Positions 1 to 8,941 of a stretch of DNA of 64,000 nt are shown here, in pieces. The translations under genes and the position numbers were made by a program. Below the pieces are notes generated by a model, which searched no databases, was not told where the DNA came from, and was given only the letters and a program-made list of their open reading frames with translations. The DNA is from Variovorax sp. ZS18.2.2 (lineage in GTDB: Bacteria; Pseudomonadota; Gammaproteobacteria; Burkholderiales; Burkholderiaceae_C): the NCBI RefSeq assembly GCF_024701975.1, contig NZ_JANLNM010000002.1, positions 372,001 through 436,000 of the forward strand, written 5' to 3'. Within the stretch, counting starts at the first letter, position 1, and every line of letters begins with the position of its first letter.

Positions 1-527
1 CGCTGCGCCAGCGCTCGCGCATTCCCATCATCATGCTGACCGGCAAGGGCAACGACACCGACCGCGTGCTGGGCCTGGAGACGGCGGTCGACGACTTCGT
101 GATGAAGCCCTTCGACAACCGCGAGCTGGTCGCCCGCATCCGGGCCTTGCTGCGCCGCAGTTCCGAGACCGGCAACGCGCGCTCGCTGCGAATGGACCCG
201 GTGAGCCACGAGCGCTACCGGTTCGCCAACTGGATCTGCAACCTCACCGCCCGCAAGCTCACCCACGTCGACGGCACCGAGTGCGAGCTGACCTATGGGG
301 AGTTCGCGCTGCTCGAAGTGCTGCTGTCGTCGCCGAACCGGGTCTTCTCGCGCGAGCAGCTGATGTCCAAGACCCGCCGCAGCGAGGCGGATTCGATCGA
401 CCGCACGATCGATGTGCTGATCCTCAGGCTGCGCCGAAAGATCGAGGTGAACCCCACCAAGCCGGAGATCATCCGCACGGAGCGCGGCTCCGGCTACCGT
501 CTGGCCGCCGAAGTGGTGCGTTGCTAG
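1..527 (+). CDS. OmpR-family response regulator (5'-truncated by window edge)
   Basis: The reading frame is open from the first bases of the window, so the N-terminus and probably the phospho-acceptor aspartate lie upstream. What remains is the end of the receiver domain, including the conserved Lys in 'VMKPFDNREL', followed by a winged-helix Trans_reg_C domain ending 'LRRKIEVNP...IRTERGSGYRL'. These are hallmarks of OmpR/PhoB DNA-binding regulators. It ends 7 nt before the hybrid histidine kinase, so the two are almost certainly co-transcribed and cognate. It is clearly similar to the regulator at 37164-37904, with matching 'NREL.ARIRA.LRR' and 'ILRLRRKIEV' blocks. The signal is not known; the neighbouring sugar importer is a plausible target. 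Confidence 0.93.
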   Translation, partial: LRQRSRIPIIMLTGKGNDTDRVLGLETAVDDFVMKPFDNRELVARIRALLRRSSETGNARSLRMDPVSHERYRFANWICNLTARKLTHVDGTECELTYGEFALLEVLLSSPNRVFSREQLMSKTRRSEADSIDRTIDVLILRLRRKIEVNPTKPEIIRTERGSGYRLAAEVVRC

Positions 528-534
528 GTCAAGC

Positions 535-3105
535 GTGAAGCGCGGCATGTTCTGGCCAGCCAGCATCCGCGCGCGGTGGATGCTCACCTTCGCGGTGCTG
601 GCCGTCACCACCTGCGTGCTGGCCGCGGTCGGGATGCTGGCGCTGGTCAATACGCGCTCGGCGGTGCAGGGGTTCGACGAGGAAATCCTGCCCAGCGTGG
701 CCAACTCGCTGGCCTTGGCGGAGCGGGTTGCGCACGTGGCGGCGGTGGCGCCCCACATCGCGGAGGTGGCCATCATTTCCAAGCTGACGCAGGAGAGCGC
801 GGAGTTGCAGCTGCGGCAGCAGGAGGTCGAGCGCCTGGCGAAAGAACTCCCGCTGGCGCAGCAATCGGCCTCGGGGCTGCCCCGGCTCCTGACCTCGCTG
901 CATGCGACGCTGGGCGAACTGATCGAAGACAAGCGGCAGAGTCTTTTTCTTCGCGAAGACACGCGTGCGAAGCTCTTTGCGCTGGGGCAGCTCCAGCGCG
1001 GCATTCCCACCACGGACGATCGCCGCGCGGCCGCGCTGCGGCGCGACCTGGACCTGCTGGTGCTGACCCTGCAGGTGGCGCTCTCGGCGTCTTCCGCCGA
1101 AGAGCTGGAGGAGGTCCGGGGCGACTACGCACGGCGCTACCACGAATTCGCACAGGTCGGGCACGCCGAGGATGCCGGGGGCGCCTCGGCGCTGGACACC
1201 CTGCCCGAACTCTCGCAGGGCATCTTCCAGCTGCGCCAGAAACAGCTCAAGAGCGACGAGCGCAAGGCCTACCTGCTGGCCTCGACGCGCCTTCTCTCGG
1301 ACGAACTCACCAACGCGGTGAACCGGCATGTGGCGGCGGTGAGCGCCGATGTGTCGTCGCGCAGGAACCAGGTCACCGTCGCGGTGGGCTCGGGCCTCAC
1401 GGCCGTGGCGGTCGCGTTCCTGGTCGCGGGGCTGGCGCTGCTGGTCGGCTTCTGGACGCTGCGCGAGGCGCTGAAGGGGTTGGCGAAGGTGACCTCGGCC
1501 ATGACTTCGCTGGCCGAGGGCGGGAGCGACTTCAAGCCGGTGCGCCGGGGGCGCAACGCGGAGATTGATACGCTGGCCGACGCCTTCGAGGTCTTCCGCG
1601 AGAACACGCTCGCGATGCGCGCGATGGCCCAGGACATCGTCGAGAAGCAGACGCTGCTGCAGACCGTCTTCGACAACATCGACGACGGGCTCTCCGTCTT
1701 CGATGCCGAGGGCAAGCTCGTCGCCTGGAATCCGCGCTTTGCCGAGCTGATGGCGCAGCCGCCCGGTGCGCTGTACGTCGGCCTGATGATCGGCGACCTT
1801 CAGCGCGGAATACCGGCGCTGGAGGAGGCCGCGGCCGAGGCTGGTCTTTCCAAGGAGATGAACACGTCCCGGCAGCGCCAGCCTCTGAGCGTCGACGTGC
1901 CGCTGCTGGACGGGCGCGTGCTTTCCGTTCGCAGCCGGCCGATGCCCCAGGGCGGCTTCGTGACCCTCTACAACGACCTGAGCGAACGCCGCGCGCTCGA
2001 GCTGCAGGTGCGCCAGACCCAGAAGATGGACGTGCTGGGCCAGCTCACCGGCGGCGTGGCCCATGACTTCAACAACCTGCTGGCGGCCGTCGTCAGCAAC
2101 CTGCAGTTGCTGCTGTCGCTGCCGGACATTTCCGACAACACGAAGCGAATCGCCCAGCGCGCGCTGAAGGCGTCGGAGCGGGGCGGAGTGCTCACCACCC
2201 GTCTGCTGGCCTTTGCGCGGAGGCAGCCGCTGCGCTACGAGCGCGTCGAGATCGACCGGTTGCTCTCGGGCATGGAGGACCTCATCGGGTACTCGTTGGG
2301 TCCGGGCATCCACATCGAGATGGCGCTGCAGGCCGGCGGACTGCACGTGTTCATCGACGGCGGGCAACTGGAGAACGCCGTGCTCAACCTGACCCTGAAT
2401 GCGTCCGCGGCCATGCCCAAGGGCGGGCTGCTGAGGATCCAGACCCGGCTTTCGCCGCAGCGCGAGTTCGTCGAGCTCACCGTCTCGGACACGGGCCACG
2501 GCATGCCCAGGCATGTGCTCGAGCGCATCTTCGAGCCCTTCTTCTCGACCCGGAAGAGCGACGGCAGCGGACTGGGCCTGAGCATCGTGTATGGCTTCGT
2601 CAAGCAATCGGGCGGGGACATCCGGGCCAGCAGCATCGTGAACCGTGGCACGTCGTTCGTCATCACGCTGCCGGTGATCGATGCCTTGACGCCGGGACCG
2701 GAAAGCCCGCCCTCGCTGATGCCGCCGCGCCCGCTGCACGGGCTGAGGGTGCTGCTCGTCGAGGACGACGTCGACGTGCGGGAGTCGACGCAGGAACTGC
2801 TCGAACAGCAGGGTGCGCAAGTGGTCTCGGCCGGCTCCAGCGTGGCGGCGTTGCGGGCGCTGAAGAACGGCATCTTCGATCTGCTGCTGTCGGATGTAGG
2901 CCTCGGCACCGACGACGACGGCCTGAGGCTGATGCGCATTGCCCAGCGCCTGCGCCCGGCGCTTCGGGGGCTCCTGATGTCCGGCCTGCCGTCGGACCTT
3001 CTGGCGCGCCGCTATGGCGTGGCGCCGGCACAGCCGATTCTCAGGAAACCGTTTCTCGCCGACGAGCTTTCCGAGGCGGCTTCGGCGGCATTGAAGACGT
3101 CCTGA
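535..3105 (+). CDS. Hybrid sensor histidine kinase with TorS-like periplasmic domain
   Basis: This is an 856-residue inner-membrane sensor kinase. Order of domains: TM1 (about residues 15-37); a long alpha-helical periplasmic region (about 40-280) rich in Glu, Gln, Leu and Ala, resembling the helical bundle of TorS-type sensors; TM2 (about 281-306); HAMP; a PAS domain (about 375-480); HisKA with His510 in '[11 protein letters not shown]'; HATPase_c with the 'GSGLGLSIV' G-box; and a C-terminal receiver with Asp787 in 'LLLSDVGLG'. The GTG start at 535 is preceded by an AGGT-like ribosome site; an ATG at 547 is an alternative. Unlike TorS there is no obvious HPt domain, so the phosphate may go directly to the upstream regulator. 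The ligand is unknown. Confidence 0.93.
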   Translation: MKRGMFWPASIRARWMLTFAVLAVTTCVLAAVGMLALVNTRSAVQGFDEEILPSVANSLALAERVAHVAAVAPHIAEVAIISKLTQESAELQLRQQEVERLAKELPLAQQSASGLPRLLTSLHATLGELIEDKRQSLFLREDTRAKLFALGQLQRGIPTTDDRRAAALRRDLDLLVLTLQVALSASSAEELEEVRGDYARRYHEFAQVGHAEDAGGASALDTLPELSQGIFQLRQKQLKSDERKAYLLASTRLLSDELTNAVNRHVAAVSADVSSRRNQVTVAVGSGLTAVAVAFLVAGLALLVGFWTLREALKGLAKVTSAMTSLAEGGSDFKPVRRGRNAEIDTLADAFEVFRENTLAMRAMAQDIVEKQTLLQTVFDNIDDGLSVFDAEGKLVAWNPRFAELMAQPPGALYVGLMIGDLQRGIPALEEAAAEAGLSKEMNTSRQRQPLSVDVPLLDGRVLSVRSRPMPQGGFVTLYNDLSERRALELQVRQTQKMDVLGQLTGGVAHDFNNLLAAVVSNLQLLLSLPDISDNTKRIAQRALKASERGGVLTTRLLAFARRQPLRYERVEIDRLLSGMEDLIGYSLGPGIHIEMALQAGGLHVFIDGGQLENAVLNLTLNASAAMPKGGLLRIQTRLSPQREFVELTVSDTGHGMPRHVLERIFEPFFSTRKSDGSGLGLSIVYGFVKQSGGDIRASSIVNRGTSFVITLPVIDALTPGPESPPSLMPPRPLHGLRVLLVEDDVDVRESTQELLEQQGAQVVSAGSSVAALRALKNGIFDLLLSDVGLGTDDDGLRLMRIAQRLRPALRGLLMSGLPSDLLARRYGVAPAQPILRKPFLADELSEAASAALKTS

Positions 3106-3168
3106 GCCTGCGGGGCTCCTGCGCTCTTGGTCTCTCGGGCGCGCGCAGCGTCCGCATTTCAATTGTTT

Positions 3169-3191
3169 CGTTCGCGTTCGCTGTCGTTCGC
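3169..3191. repeat. Three CGTTCGC heptamers upstream of sugar ABC operon
   Basis: CGTTCGC occurs at 3169-3175, 3175-3181 and 3185-3191 in the 204-bp gap between the kinase and the ABC operon. The first two copies share one base and the third lies about one helical turn further on. Direct repeats at this spacing are typical of OmpR-type regulator sites, so this could be where the upstream regulator binds. No binding evidence exists. An AATCGATT palindrome follows at 3216-3223. Confidence 0.3.
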
Positions 3192-3309
3192 CGCCGGTTA
3201 ACGGCCGGGCGGTTCAATCGATTCCACACAAGCGGACGATGCGGCAACGGCTCCCCGGGGGAGCAGGGCTGCGGGAGAAGGCGCCGCGAACAGAGAAGAG
3301 ACAAGACCC

Positions 3310-4845
3310 ATGGCACTGCCGGCCGTCCCACCATTGCTGAAGCTCAGAGGAATCTCGAAGAGTTTTTCGGGGGTTCCCGCGCTGCGCGATGTCAGCATCG
3401 AACTGCGCGCGGGCGAGGTCCTGGCGCTGATGGGCGAGAACGGCGCGGGCAAGTCGACGCTCATCAAGACGATGACGGGCGCCTACACGGCCGACCCCGG
3501 CGGCATCTTCGAGATCGACGGCAAGCCCGTGTCGGTGGACTCGCCGGAGAAGGCGCGCGCGCTCGGCATCGCGGTCATCTACCAGGAGCTGAGCCTGGCG
3601 CCGAACCTCAGCGTGGCCGAGAACGTGTTCCTCGGCCGCCCGCTGCTGCGGCGCGGCCAGGTCGACCGCAAGGGCATGGAGCGGGCCTGCGGGAGCCTGC
3701 TCGAACGGCTGGGCGCCGACTTCACGGCCGCCACCACGGTCGACGGACTCTCGATTGCGCAGCGGCAGCTCGTGGAGATTGCGCGCGCACTGCAGTTCGA
3801 TGCGCGCGTGCTGATCATGGACGAGCCCACGACGCCGCTCTCGGAGCGCGAAACCGTGCGCCTGTTCGCGCTCATCCACAAGTTGCGCGCCGAGGGGCTG
3901 GCGATTCTGTACATCTCGCACCGCATGGCGGAGATCTACGAGCTGGCCGATCGCGTGTCGGTGCTGCGGGACGGCCGCTACATCGGCACGCTGGAGCGCG
4001 AGGACATCTCCCACGAGCAGCTGGTGCGCATGATGGTGGGACGCGACGCGTCGACTCTCTACCAGCGCGCCGCCCATCACGCGGTGCGCGGGCCGGTGGT
4101 GCTGGAAGTCAGCGACATGGCCGACGGGCGACGGGTGCGCGGCTGCTCGCTGCAGGCGCATGCGGGCGAGATCCTCGGCATCGCGGGGCTCGTGGGGTCG
4201 GGGCGCACCGAGCTCGCGCGCCTGGTCTTCGGCGCGGAGATCCCCGTGCGCGGCGAGGTGCGGATCGGCGGCGTGCGCCTGGCGGCAGGGTCGCCCGACA
4301 AGGCCATCCGCGCCGGTCTGGTCTACCTGACCGAGGACCGCAAGGGGCAGGGGCTTTTTCTCGATGCCAGCATCCTGGAGAACATCAACGTCATCGCCGC
4401 ACGGCGAGACGCGTTCGGCCCGGGCATCCTGAACCGGGGGCAGGCGCGCTTTCGCGCCGGGCGCGCCGAGGTCACGCTGGGCATCCGCAGCGCGGGCATG
4501 CACGTCAACGTCGGGCGCCTGTCGGGCGGCAACCAGCAGAAGGTGCTGCTGGCGCGCCTGTTGGAGCTGTCGCCCCGCGTGCTGATCCTGGACGAGCCGA
4601 CGCGCGGCGTGGACATCGGCGCCAAGGCCGAGATCTACCGGACGATCGATGCGCTCGCCGGGAACGGCGCGGCGGTCGTCGTCATCTCCAGCGACCTCCC
4701 GGAGATCACCGGCATCGCGGACCGCATCCTGGTGATGCGCGACGGGCGCATCGCCGGCGAGGTCGGCCGCGGCACCGCGACGCCGGCCACGCAGGAGACC
4801 GTCATCGCCCTGGCCACCGCGCAGGGCGAGGCGATGGCCGCGTAA
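3310..4845 (+). CDS. Sugar ABC transporter ATP-binding protein (RbsA/MglA type)
   Basis: This 511-residue protein has two fused ABC domains, the usual arrangement for the ATPase of ribose/galactose-type importers (CUT2 family). The first domain has Walker A 'GENGAGKST' (residues 42-50), a Q-loop 'YQELSL' and Walker B '[13 protein letters not shown]'. The second has the degenerate Walker A '[12 protein letters not shown]' typical of this family, signature 'LSGGNQQK' and Walker B '[11 protein letters not shown]'. It should energise uptake at the inner face of the cytoplasmic membrane with the permease and binding protein downstream. Substrate cannot be read from the sequence; pentoses or hexoses are usual for the family. 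Confidence 0.95.
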   Translation: MALPAVPPLLKLRGISKSFSGVPALRDVSIELRAGEVLALMGENGAGKSTLIKTMTGAYTADPGGIFEIDGKPVSVDSPEKARALGIAVIYQELSLAPNLSVAENVFLGRPLLRRGQVDRKGMERACGSLLERLGADFTAATTVDGLSIAQRQLVEIARALQFDARVLIMDEPTTPLSERETVRLFALIHKLRAEGLAILYISHRMAEIYELADRVSVLRDGRYIGTLEREDISHEQLVRMMVGRDASTLYQRAAHHAVRGPVVLEVSDMADGRRVRGCSLQAHAGEILGIAGLVGSGRTELARLVFGAEIPVRGEVRIGGVRLAAGSPDKAIRAGLVYLTEDRKGQGLFLDASILENINVIAARRDAFGPGILNRGQARFRAGRAEVTLGIRSAGMHVNVGRLSGGNQQKVLLARLLELSPRVLILDEPTRGVDIGAKAEIYRTIDALAGNGAAVVVISSDLPEITGIADRILVMRDGRIAGEVGRGTATPATQETVIALATAQGEAMAA

Positions 4846-4912
4846 CTGCCGCTTCATTCACAGACAGAGACATCCGCAGCACCCCTTCGCGCCTGCCTAT
4901 CCGGTACCCATC

Positions 4913-5938
4913 ATGAAACCCACCGAGCTTGCCATTTCCGCATCTGCCGCATCCGCCGCTTCCGTTACAGCACCCGCCGACGCGCCCAGGAAGCGATGGC
5001 ATGGCGGCCACCTGCGCCGCCTGGGCATGCTGCCGGTGCTGGTGGTTCTGTGCGTGCTGTTCGGGTTCGGGTCGGAGTCGTTCTTCACCTCGCAGAACGC
5101 ATCGATCGTCGTGCAGCAGGCGGCCATCAACATCGTGCTCGCCACGGGCATGACCTTCGTGATCCTCACGGGCGGCATCGACCTGGGCGTGGGCTCGGTG
5201 CTCGCGGCCTCGGCAGTGGTGGCGATGATTTTGTCGCTCTCGCAGGAGTTCGCGATGCTCAGCATTCCCGCGGCGCTTTTGTGCGGCCTGCTGTTCGGGC
5301 TGCTCAACGGTGTGCTCATCGCCAAGCTCAAGCTGCCGCCGTTCATCGTCACGCTCGGCTCGCTGACGGCGGTGCGCGGGCTGGCCCGACTGCTGGCCGG
5401 CGACCAGACGGTGATGAACATCAAGCTGCCCTATGCGTTCATCGGCAACGGCACGCTCTTCGGCATTTCGTGGCTCGTGATCATCGCGCTCCTGGTGGTG
5501 GCCATCGCGTGGTACGTGCTGCGCCGCACGGTGCTGGGCCTGAACATCTATGCGGTGGGCGGCAACGCCGAGGCCGCGCGGCTCTCGGGCATCCACGTGG
5601 GCACGGTGCTGATCGTCGTCTACGGCATCTCGGGGCTGCTGTCGGGGCTGGGTGCCGTCATGTCGTCGGCGCGGCTGTATGCGGCCAACGGCCTGCAGCT
5701 GGGCCAGTCGTACGAGCTGGATGCGATTGCAGCGGTCATCCTCGGCGGCACCAGCTTCGTGGGCGGCACGGGCTCGATCATCGGCACGCTGATCGGCTGC
5801 CTGATCATCGCGGTGCTGACGAACGGGCTGATCCTCATGGGCGTCTCCGACATCTGGCAATACATCGTCAAGGGCATCGTGATCATCGGCGCCGTGGCGC
5901 TGGACCGCTATCGCCAGACGAGCAGCGCGCGCACCTGA
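4913..5938 (+). CDS. Sugar ABC transporter permease (RbsC type)
   Basis: This 341-residue polytopic membrane protein belongs to the BPD_transp_2 family. It carries the typical 'FVILTGGIDLGVGSVL' segment, an 'AVGGNAEAARLSGI' cytoplasmic loop that contacts the ATPase, and 'AAVILGGTSFVGGTGSI' near the C-terminus. Roughly eight to ten hydrophobic segments are visible. It lies 67 bp after the ATPase gene and 89 bp before the binding protein, giving a compact importer operon. The N-terminal 25 residues are rich in Ala, Ser and Pro and precede the first membrane segment. Confidence 0.94.
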   Translation: MKPTELAISASAASAASVTAPADAPRKRWHGGHLRRLGMLPVLVVLCVLFGFGSESFFTSQNASIVVQQAAINIVLATGMTFVILTGGIDLGVGSVLAASAVVAMILSLSQEFAMLSIPAALLCGLLFGLLNGVLIAKLKLPPFIVTLGSLTAVRGLARLLAGDQTVMNIKLPYAFIGNGTLFGISWLVIIALLVVAIAWYVLRRTVLGLNIYAVGGNAEAARLSGIHVGTVLIVVYGISGLLSGLGAVMSSARLYAANGLQLGQSYELDAIAAVILGGTSFVGGTGSIIGTLIGCLIIAVLTNGLILMGVSDIWQYIVKGIVIIGAVALDRYRQTSSART

Positions 5939-6027
5939 CGCACACACACAACGAGCCAACCACGCGGCAAGGTGGGCCTGGCGCCGCGCCGCGAACACTT
6001 TCACAGCCAGGCAGGAGACATGACGCA

Positions 6028-6966
6028 ATGAACCGACTCTCGAAGATCTCCGCGGTGTTCGCCGCGGCCTGCATGCTCAGCGGCGTGGCCGCCGCCAAGG
6101 AACTGAACGCCGTGGGCATCACGCTCGGCACGCTGGGCAACCCGTTCTTCGTCGCCATCTCCAAGGGCGCCGAGGCCAAGGCGCGGCAGATCAACCCGAA
6201 GGTGCGCTTCACCTCGGCCTCCGCCGACTACGACCTGAACAAGCAGGTCTCGCAGATCGAGAACTTCGTCTCCGCGGGCGTCGACCTGATCCTGATCAAC
6301 GCGGTCGACCCGAAGGCCATCGCGCCCGCGATCGAGCGCGCGAAGAAGGCCGGCATCGTGGTCGTGGCCGTCGACGCGGGCGCCGACGGCGCAGAGGCGG
6401 TGGTGAGCACGGACAACGTGCGCGCCGGCGAGCTGGCCTGCGAGTTCCTGGTGAAGGCACTGGATGGCAAGGGCAACGTGATCATCCAGAACGGCCCGCC
6501 TGTGACCGCGGTGACCGATCGCGTGGCCGGTTGCAAGAACGTGCTGGGCAAGTCCAAGGACATCAAGATCCTGTCGAGCGACCAGGACGGCAAAGGCACG
6601 CGAGAAGGCGGGCTGAACGTGATGCTCGCGCACCTGACGCGCTTTCCGAAAATCGATGGCGTCTTCGCCATCAACGACCCGCAGGCGGTCGGCTCCGACC
6701 TTGCGGCCAAGCAACTGGGCCGCAAGGGCATCACGATCGTCTCGGTGGACGGCGCGCCCGACATCGAGCAGGCGCTCCAGTCGGACACGCTGGTGCAGGC
6801 CTCCGCGAGCCAGGACCCGTGGGCCATGGCGCAGAAGGCTGTGGAAGTGGGCGCGGGCCTGCTCGACGGAAAGAAGCCGGCCAGCCCGACCGTGCTGCTC
6901 GACCCGAAGCTGGTCACGCGCGAGAACGTCAAGAGCTACCAGGGCTGGGGTGCCGGCCGGAAGTAG
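6028..6966 (+). CDS. Periplasmic sugar-binding protein of the ABC importer
   Basis: This is a 312-residue Peripla_BP_4 (LacI-like) solute-binding protein. A signal peptide is visible (MNRLSKISAVFAAACMLSGVAA, cleavage near residue 23). The mature start 'LNAVGITLGTLGNPFFVAIS' is the classical first strand of RbsB-type proteins. Ligand-pocket regions 'AVDAGADG', 'FAINDPQAVG' and 'VSVDGAPDIEQAL' follow. The ATG at 6028 was chosen because it begins the signal peptide; the open frame extends far upstream only as a shadow of the permease gene. Two Cys residues lie in 'ELACEF' and 'VAGCKN', both conserved in the paralogue at 7100. The C-terminus 'LVTRENVKSYQGW' is also shared with that paralogue. Confidence 0.94.
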   Translation: MNRLSKISAVFAAACMLSGVAAAKELNAVGITLGTLGNPFFVAISKGAEAKARQINPKVRFTSASADYDLNKQVSQIENFVSAGVDLILINAVDPKAIAPAIERAKKAGIVVVAVDAGADGAEAVVSTDNVRAGELACEFLVKALDGKGNVIIQNGPPVTAVTDRVAGCKNVLGKSKDIKILSSDQDGKGTREGGLNVMLAHLTRFPKIDGVFAINDPQAVGSDLAAKQLGRKGITIVSVDGAPDIEQALQSDTLVQASASQDPWAMAQKAVEVGAGLLDGKKPASPTVLLDPKLVTRENVKSYQGWGAGRK

Positions 6967-7099
6967 GGCGGCTGCGCCGACCGGGGGAAATCACCGCCAG
7001 GGGCCCACGGGTCGCGTGCTACGCTCCCGCCCGGTTCAGGGGCGAGGCGGCGTGCACGGCGCGGCCTGACGAGGTTCGGAGCGATTGGGTCACTACCGC

Positions 7100-8053
7100 A
7101 TGGTCATCACGATTCGCAAGCTGCTCGCGTGGATGTTCCTGGTCGTTCTGTGCGGCGGGGCCGGCGCGGTTCGCGCCGATGACAGGAATGCACCGGCGTT
7201 GCATGTCGGGCTGATCGTGAGCGATCTGCGCAATCCGTTCTTCATGCGGATTGCGCGCACCGTGGAGTCGAGCCTCGCGGCCGCCGGATCGCCCCGGCCG
7301 CCGCGGCTCACGGTGGTGTCCAGCGGGTTTGACAACACCCGGCAGGCCGAACAGTTCGAGGCGCTGGTGCGGCAGCGCGTGAACCTGATCATCGTGACCC
7401 CCATCGATCCGGCCCGGCTGGGCGCGCAGGTTGCCGCGGCGCATGACGCGGGCATCAAGGTTGTCGCGCTCGACGCGGCGGCGCGCGGGGCCGACCTGAT
7501 CATCACGACCAACAACTTCCTGGCCGGACAGATGGCTTGCGAGCACCTCGGCCGCGAACTCAAGGGTGCGGGAGAGATCGCCATCATCGACGGCCCATCG
7601 AACTCGGCCGTCGTCGAGCGCATGCTGGGATGCCGCGACGCGCTGGCCGGCTTCCCGGGCTTGCGCCTGGTGTCTGAAGCGCTCGATGGCGGCGCGAGCA
7701 AGGAGGGCGGGCTCGAGCAGATGACGCGCCTGCTCGCGCGCTTTCCCCGCCTGGCCGGCGTGTTCACGATCAACGACCCGACGGCCCTGGGCGCCGAACT
7801 GGCCGCGCAAACGGTGGGGAGGAACAACATCGTCATCACCGCAGTTGACGGCTCGCCCGAAGCGGTGCTGCGCCTGCGCGATCCCCGATCGCTGATCGCC
7901 GCCACCGCCGCGCAGGCGCCGGCCCAGATGGCGCGCCGCGCCGTCGCGCAGGGGCTGGCGATGGTGAGGGGCAATGCGCCGGCGGACAGTCTGGTGCAGC
8001 TGACGCCTGTGCTGGTGACGCGGGAGAACGTGGGGGGGTATCAGGGGTGGTAG
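7100..8053 (+). CDS. Second LacI-type periplasmic binding protein, possible sensor partner
   Basis: This 317-residue exported binding protein is paralogous to the one at 6028. Shared features are 'NPFF' in the first strand, the Cys pair in 'MACEHL' and 'MLGCRD', 'TINDPTALGAEL', 'AVDGSPEAVL' and the ending 'LVTRENVGGYQGW'. A signal peptide spans about residues 1-24. The ATG at 7100 is preferred because it starts the signal sequence, although a TTG at 7085 lies close to a GGAG motif. It sits 133 bp behind the ABC operon with no second permease. It may broaden the importer's substrate range or, as TorT does for TorS, present a ligand to the kinase at 535-3105. Both roles are inferred. Confidence 0.88.
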   Translation: MVITIRKLLAWMFLVVLCGGAGAVRADDRNAPALHVGLIVSDLRNPFFMRIARTVESSLAAAGSPRPPRLTVVSSGFDNTRQAEQFEALVRQRVNLIIVTPIDPARLGAQVAAAHDAGIKVVALDAAARGADLIITTNNFLAGQMACEHLGRELKGAGEIAIIDGPSNSAVVERMLGCRDALAGFPGLRLVSEALDGGASKEGGLEQMTRLLARFPRLAGVFTINDPTALGAELAAQTVGRNNIVITAVDGSPEAVLRLRDPRSLIAATAAQAPAQMARRAVAQGLAMVRGNAPADSLVQLTPVLVTRENVGGYQGW

Positions 8054-8127
8054 CGGCTGGGGCCTTGCGTTTCTCGTCAAGCTGAACCCACCGTCAAGAG
8101 CCCGCTCGGCGTTTTGCTTTGTTCGCT

Positions 8128-8150
8128 TTGTCGTAGCTCAACTACGACAA
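8128..8150. promoter_or_regulatory. Inverted repeat, candidate AbiEi operator 1
   Basis: TTGTCGTAG (8128-8136) and CTACGACAA (8142-8150) form a perfect 9-bp inverted repeat with a 5-bp spacer, about 20 bp upstream of the predicted -35 element. AbiEi antitoxins are known to autorepress by binding inverted repeats in their promoter. The TCGTAG core recurs in the second site at 8197-8213. Confidence 0.6.
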
Positions 8151-8168
8151 GGCAATCAAATCAAAATC

Positions 8169-8197
8169 TTGCGCTAACTTGAATTTGTTTGAATAAT
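8169..8197 (+). promoter_or_regulatory. Predicted promoter of the abiE pair
   Basis: TTGCGC (8169-8174) and AATAAT (8192-8197) are separated by 17 bp and match sigma-70 -35 and -10 boxes reasonably well in an AT-rich stretch. The expected start point is about 8204, which coincides with the ATG of the antitoxin gene. The transcript would therefore be leaderless or nearly so. Confidence 0.5.
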
Positions 8198-8213
8198 CGT
8201 AGTATGACTGCGA
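8197..8213. promoter_or_regulatory. Inverted repeat overlapping start codon, candidate AbiEi operator 2
   Basis: TCGTAGT (8197-8203) and ACTGCGA (8207-8213) are inverted around the ATG at 8204-8206, with one mismatch. The half-site TCGTAG matches that of the upstream perfect repeat. A repressor bound here would cover the -10 box, the transcription start and the start codon. Confidence 0.5.
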
Positions 8214-8941
8214 TAAGTCGTTCAAAACTAAATTCTCTGATGGCGCGCGTGCCCGGTGGAACGCCCATCACCAGTGAAGACCTGGCGCTGGAGGGCATCT
8301 CTGCCGATCTGGCCGTTCATTACGTGCGGGCAGGATGGCTCAAGCGTCTGGCGCGGGGTGTGTATTGCCGACCGGAAGCTCCGTTGCAACGCGACCCCAG
8401 CCTGCTGCTGCTCCAGCGCCAGATTCCGGGTCTCCATGTGGGCGGCAAATCCGCGCTGGACTGGCATGGCATACGCCACTACGTCTCCCAGACACCGAAG
8501 CTTTATCTCTATGGCCTCAAGTCGGCCAAGCTGCCGGAATGGTTCACCGAAGTCTTTCCCTCGGAGTACCGCCGCAAACAACTGTTCAGCAGCGACACGA
8601 CCGGCATGCAGCACGCACGCCCCTTCGAGGGGCGTGCAGATGCGCCGAATGTTTCGGCCCCGGAACGCGCATTCCTGGAGATGCTGAGTGAAGTAGGTGT
8701 ACGTCAGCCGCTCGCGGAGGCGCGCGAACTGGCGGAGGGCACGTACAGCTTGCGATCCTCCGTACTCGGCGAATTGCTGCGCGAATGCACCAACGTGAAA
8801 ACGGTTCGCCTGTGTCTTCAGCTCGGGCGCGAGTTGTCTTTGCCATGGGCGAAGAAGCTGGATCCGGCACGCCTGCCAACCGGCGGCAATCGCCCGTGGG
8901 TCTCTCGAACCAACGAGGGTCTGCTGATCCTGAAATCGTGA
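8204..8941 (+). CDS. abiEi: AbiEi-family antitoxin / transcriptional repressor
   Basis: This 245-residue cytoplasmic protein has an N-terminal winged-helix region ('LARGVYCRP', about residues 45-53) followed by the AbiEi-type domain ('GGKSALDWHG', 'LYLYGLKSAKLPEWF'). AbiEi proteins are antitoxins of the type IV AbiE system and repress their own operon. The ATG at 8204 is preferred to a TTG at 8189, because the latter lies inside the predicted promoter spacer. The stop codon overlaps the GTG of the toxin gene (GTGA, 8938-8941), implying translational coupling. The inverted repeats upstream and over the start codon support autoregulation. Confidence 0.86.
   Translation: MTAISRSKLNSLMARVPGGTPITSEDLALEGISADLAVHYVRAGWLKRLARGVYCRPEAPLQRDPSLLLLQRQIPGLHVGGKSALDWHGIRHYVSQTPKLYLYGLKSAKLPEWFTEVFPSEYRRKQLFSSDTTGMQHARPFEGRADAPNVSAPERAFLEMLSEVGVRQPLAEARELAEGTYSLRSSVLGELLRECTNVKTVRLCLQLGRELSLPWAKKLDPARLPTGGNRPWVSRTNEGLLILKS

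Noticed and set aside
3104..3118. GAGCC/GGCTC hairpin overlapping the stop of the first kinase
   Set aside because: The stem has only five base pairs and no U-run follows, so it was not called a terminator.
529..3162. An 877-codon minus-strand open frame opposite the first kinase
   Set aside because: Composition is Arg/Gln/His-rich with no recognisable fold, while the plus strand encodes a complete kinase with catalytic residues.
4996..6027. Upstream extension of the first binding protein into the permease gene
   Set aside because: The extension is Arg/His-rich and lies over the permease in another frame; a signal peptide begins at 6028.
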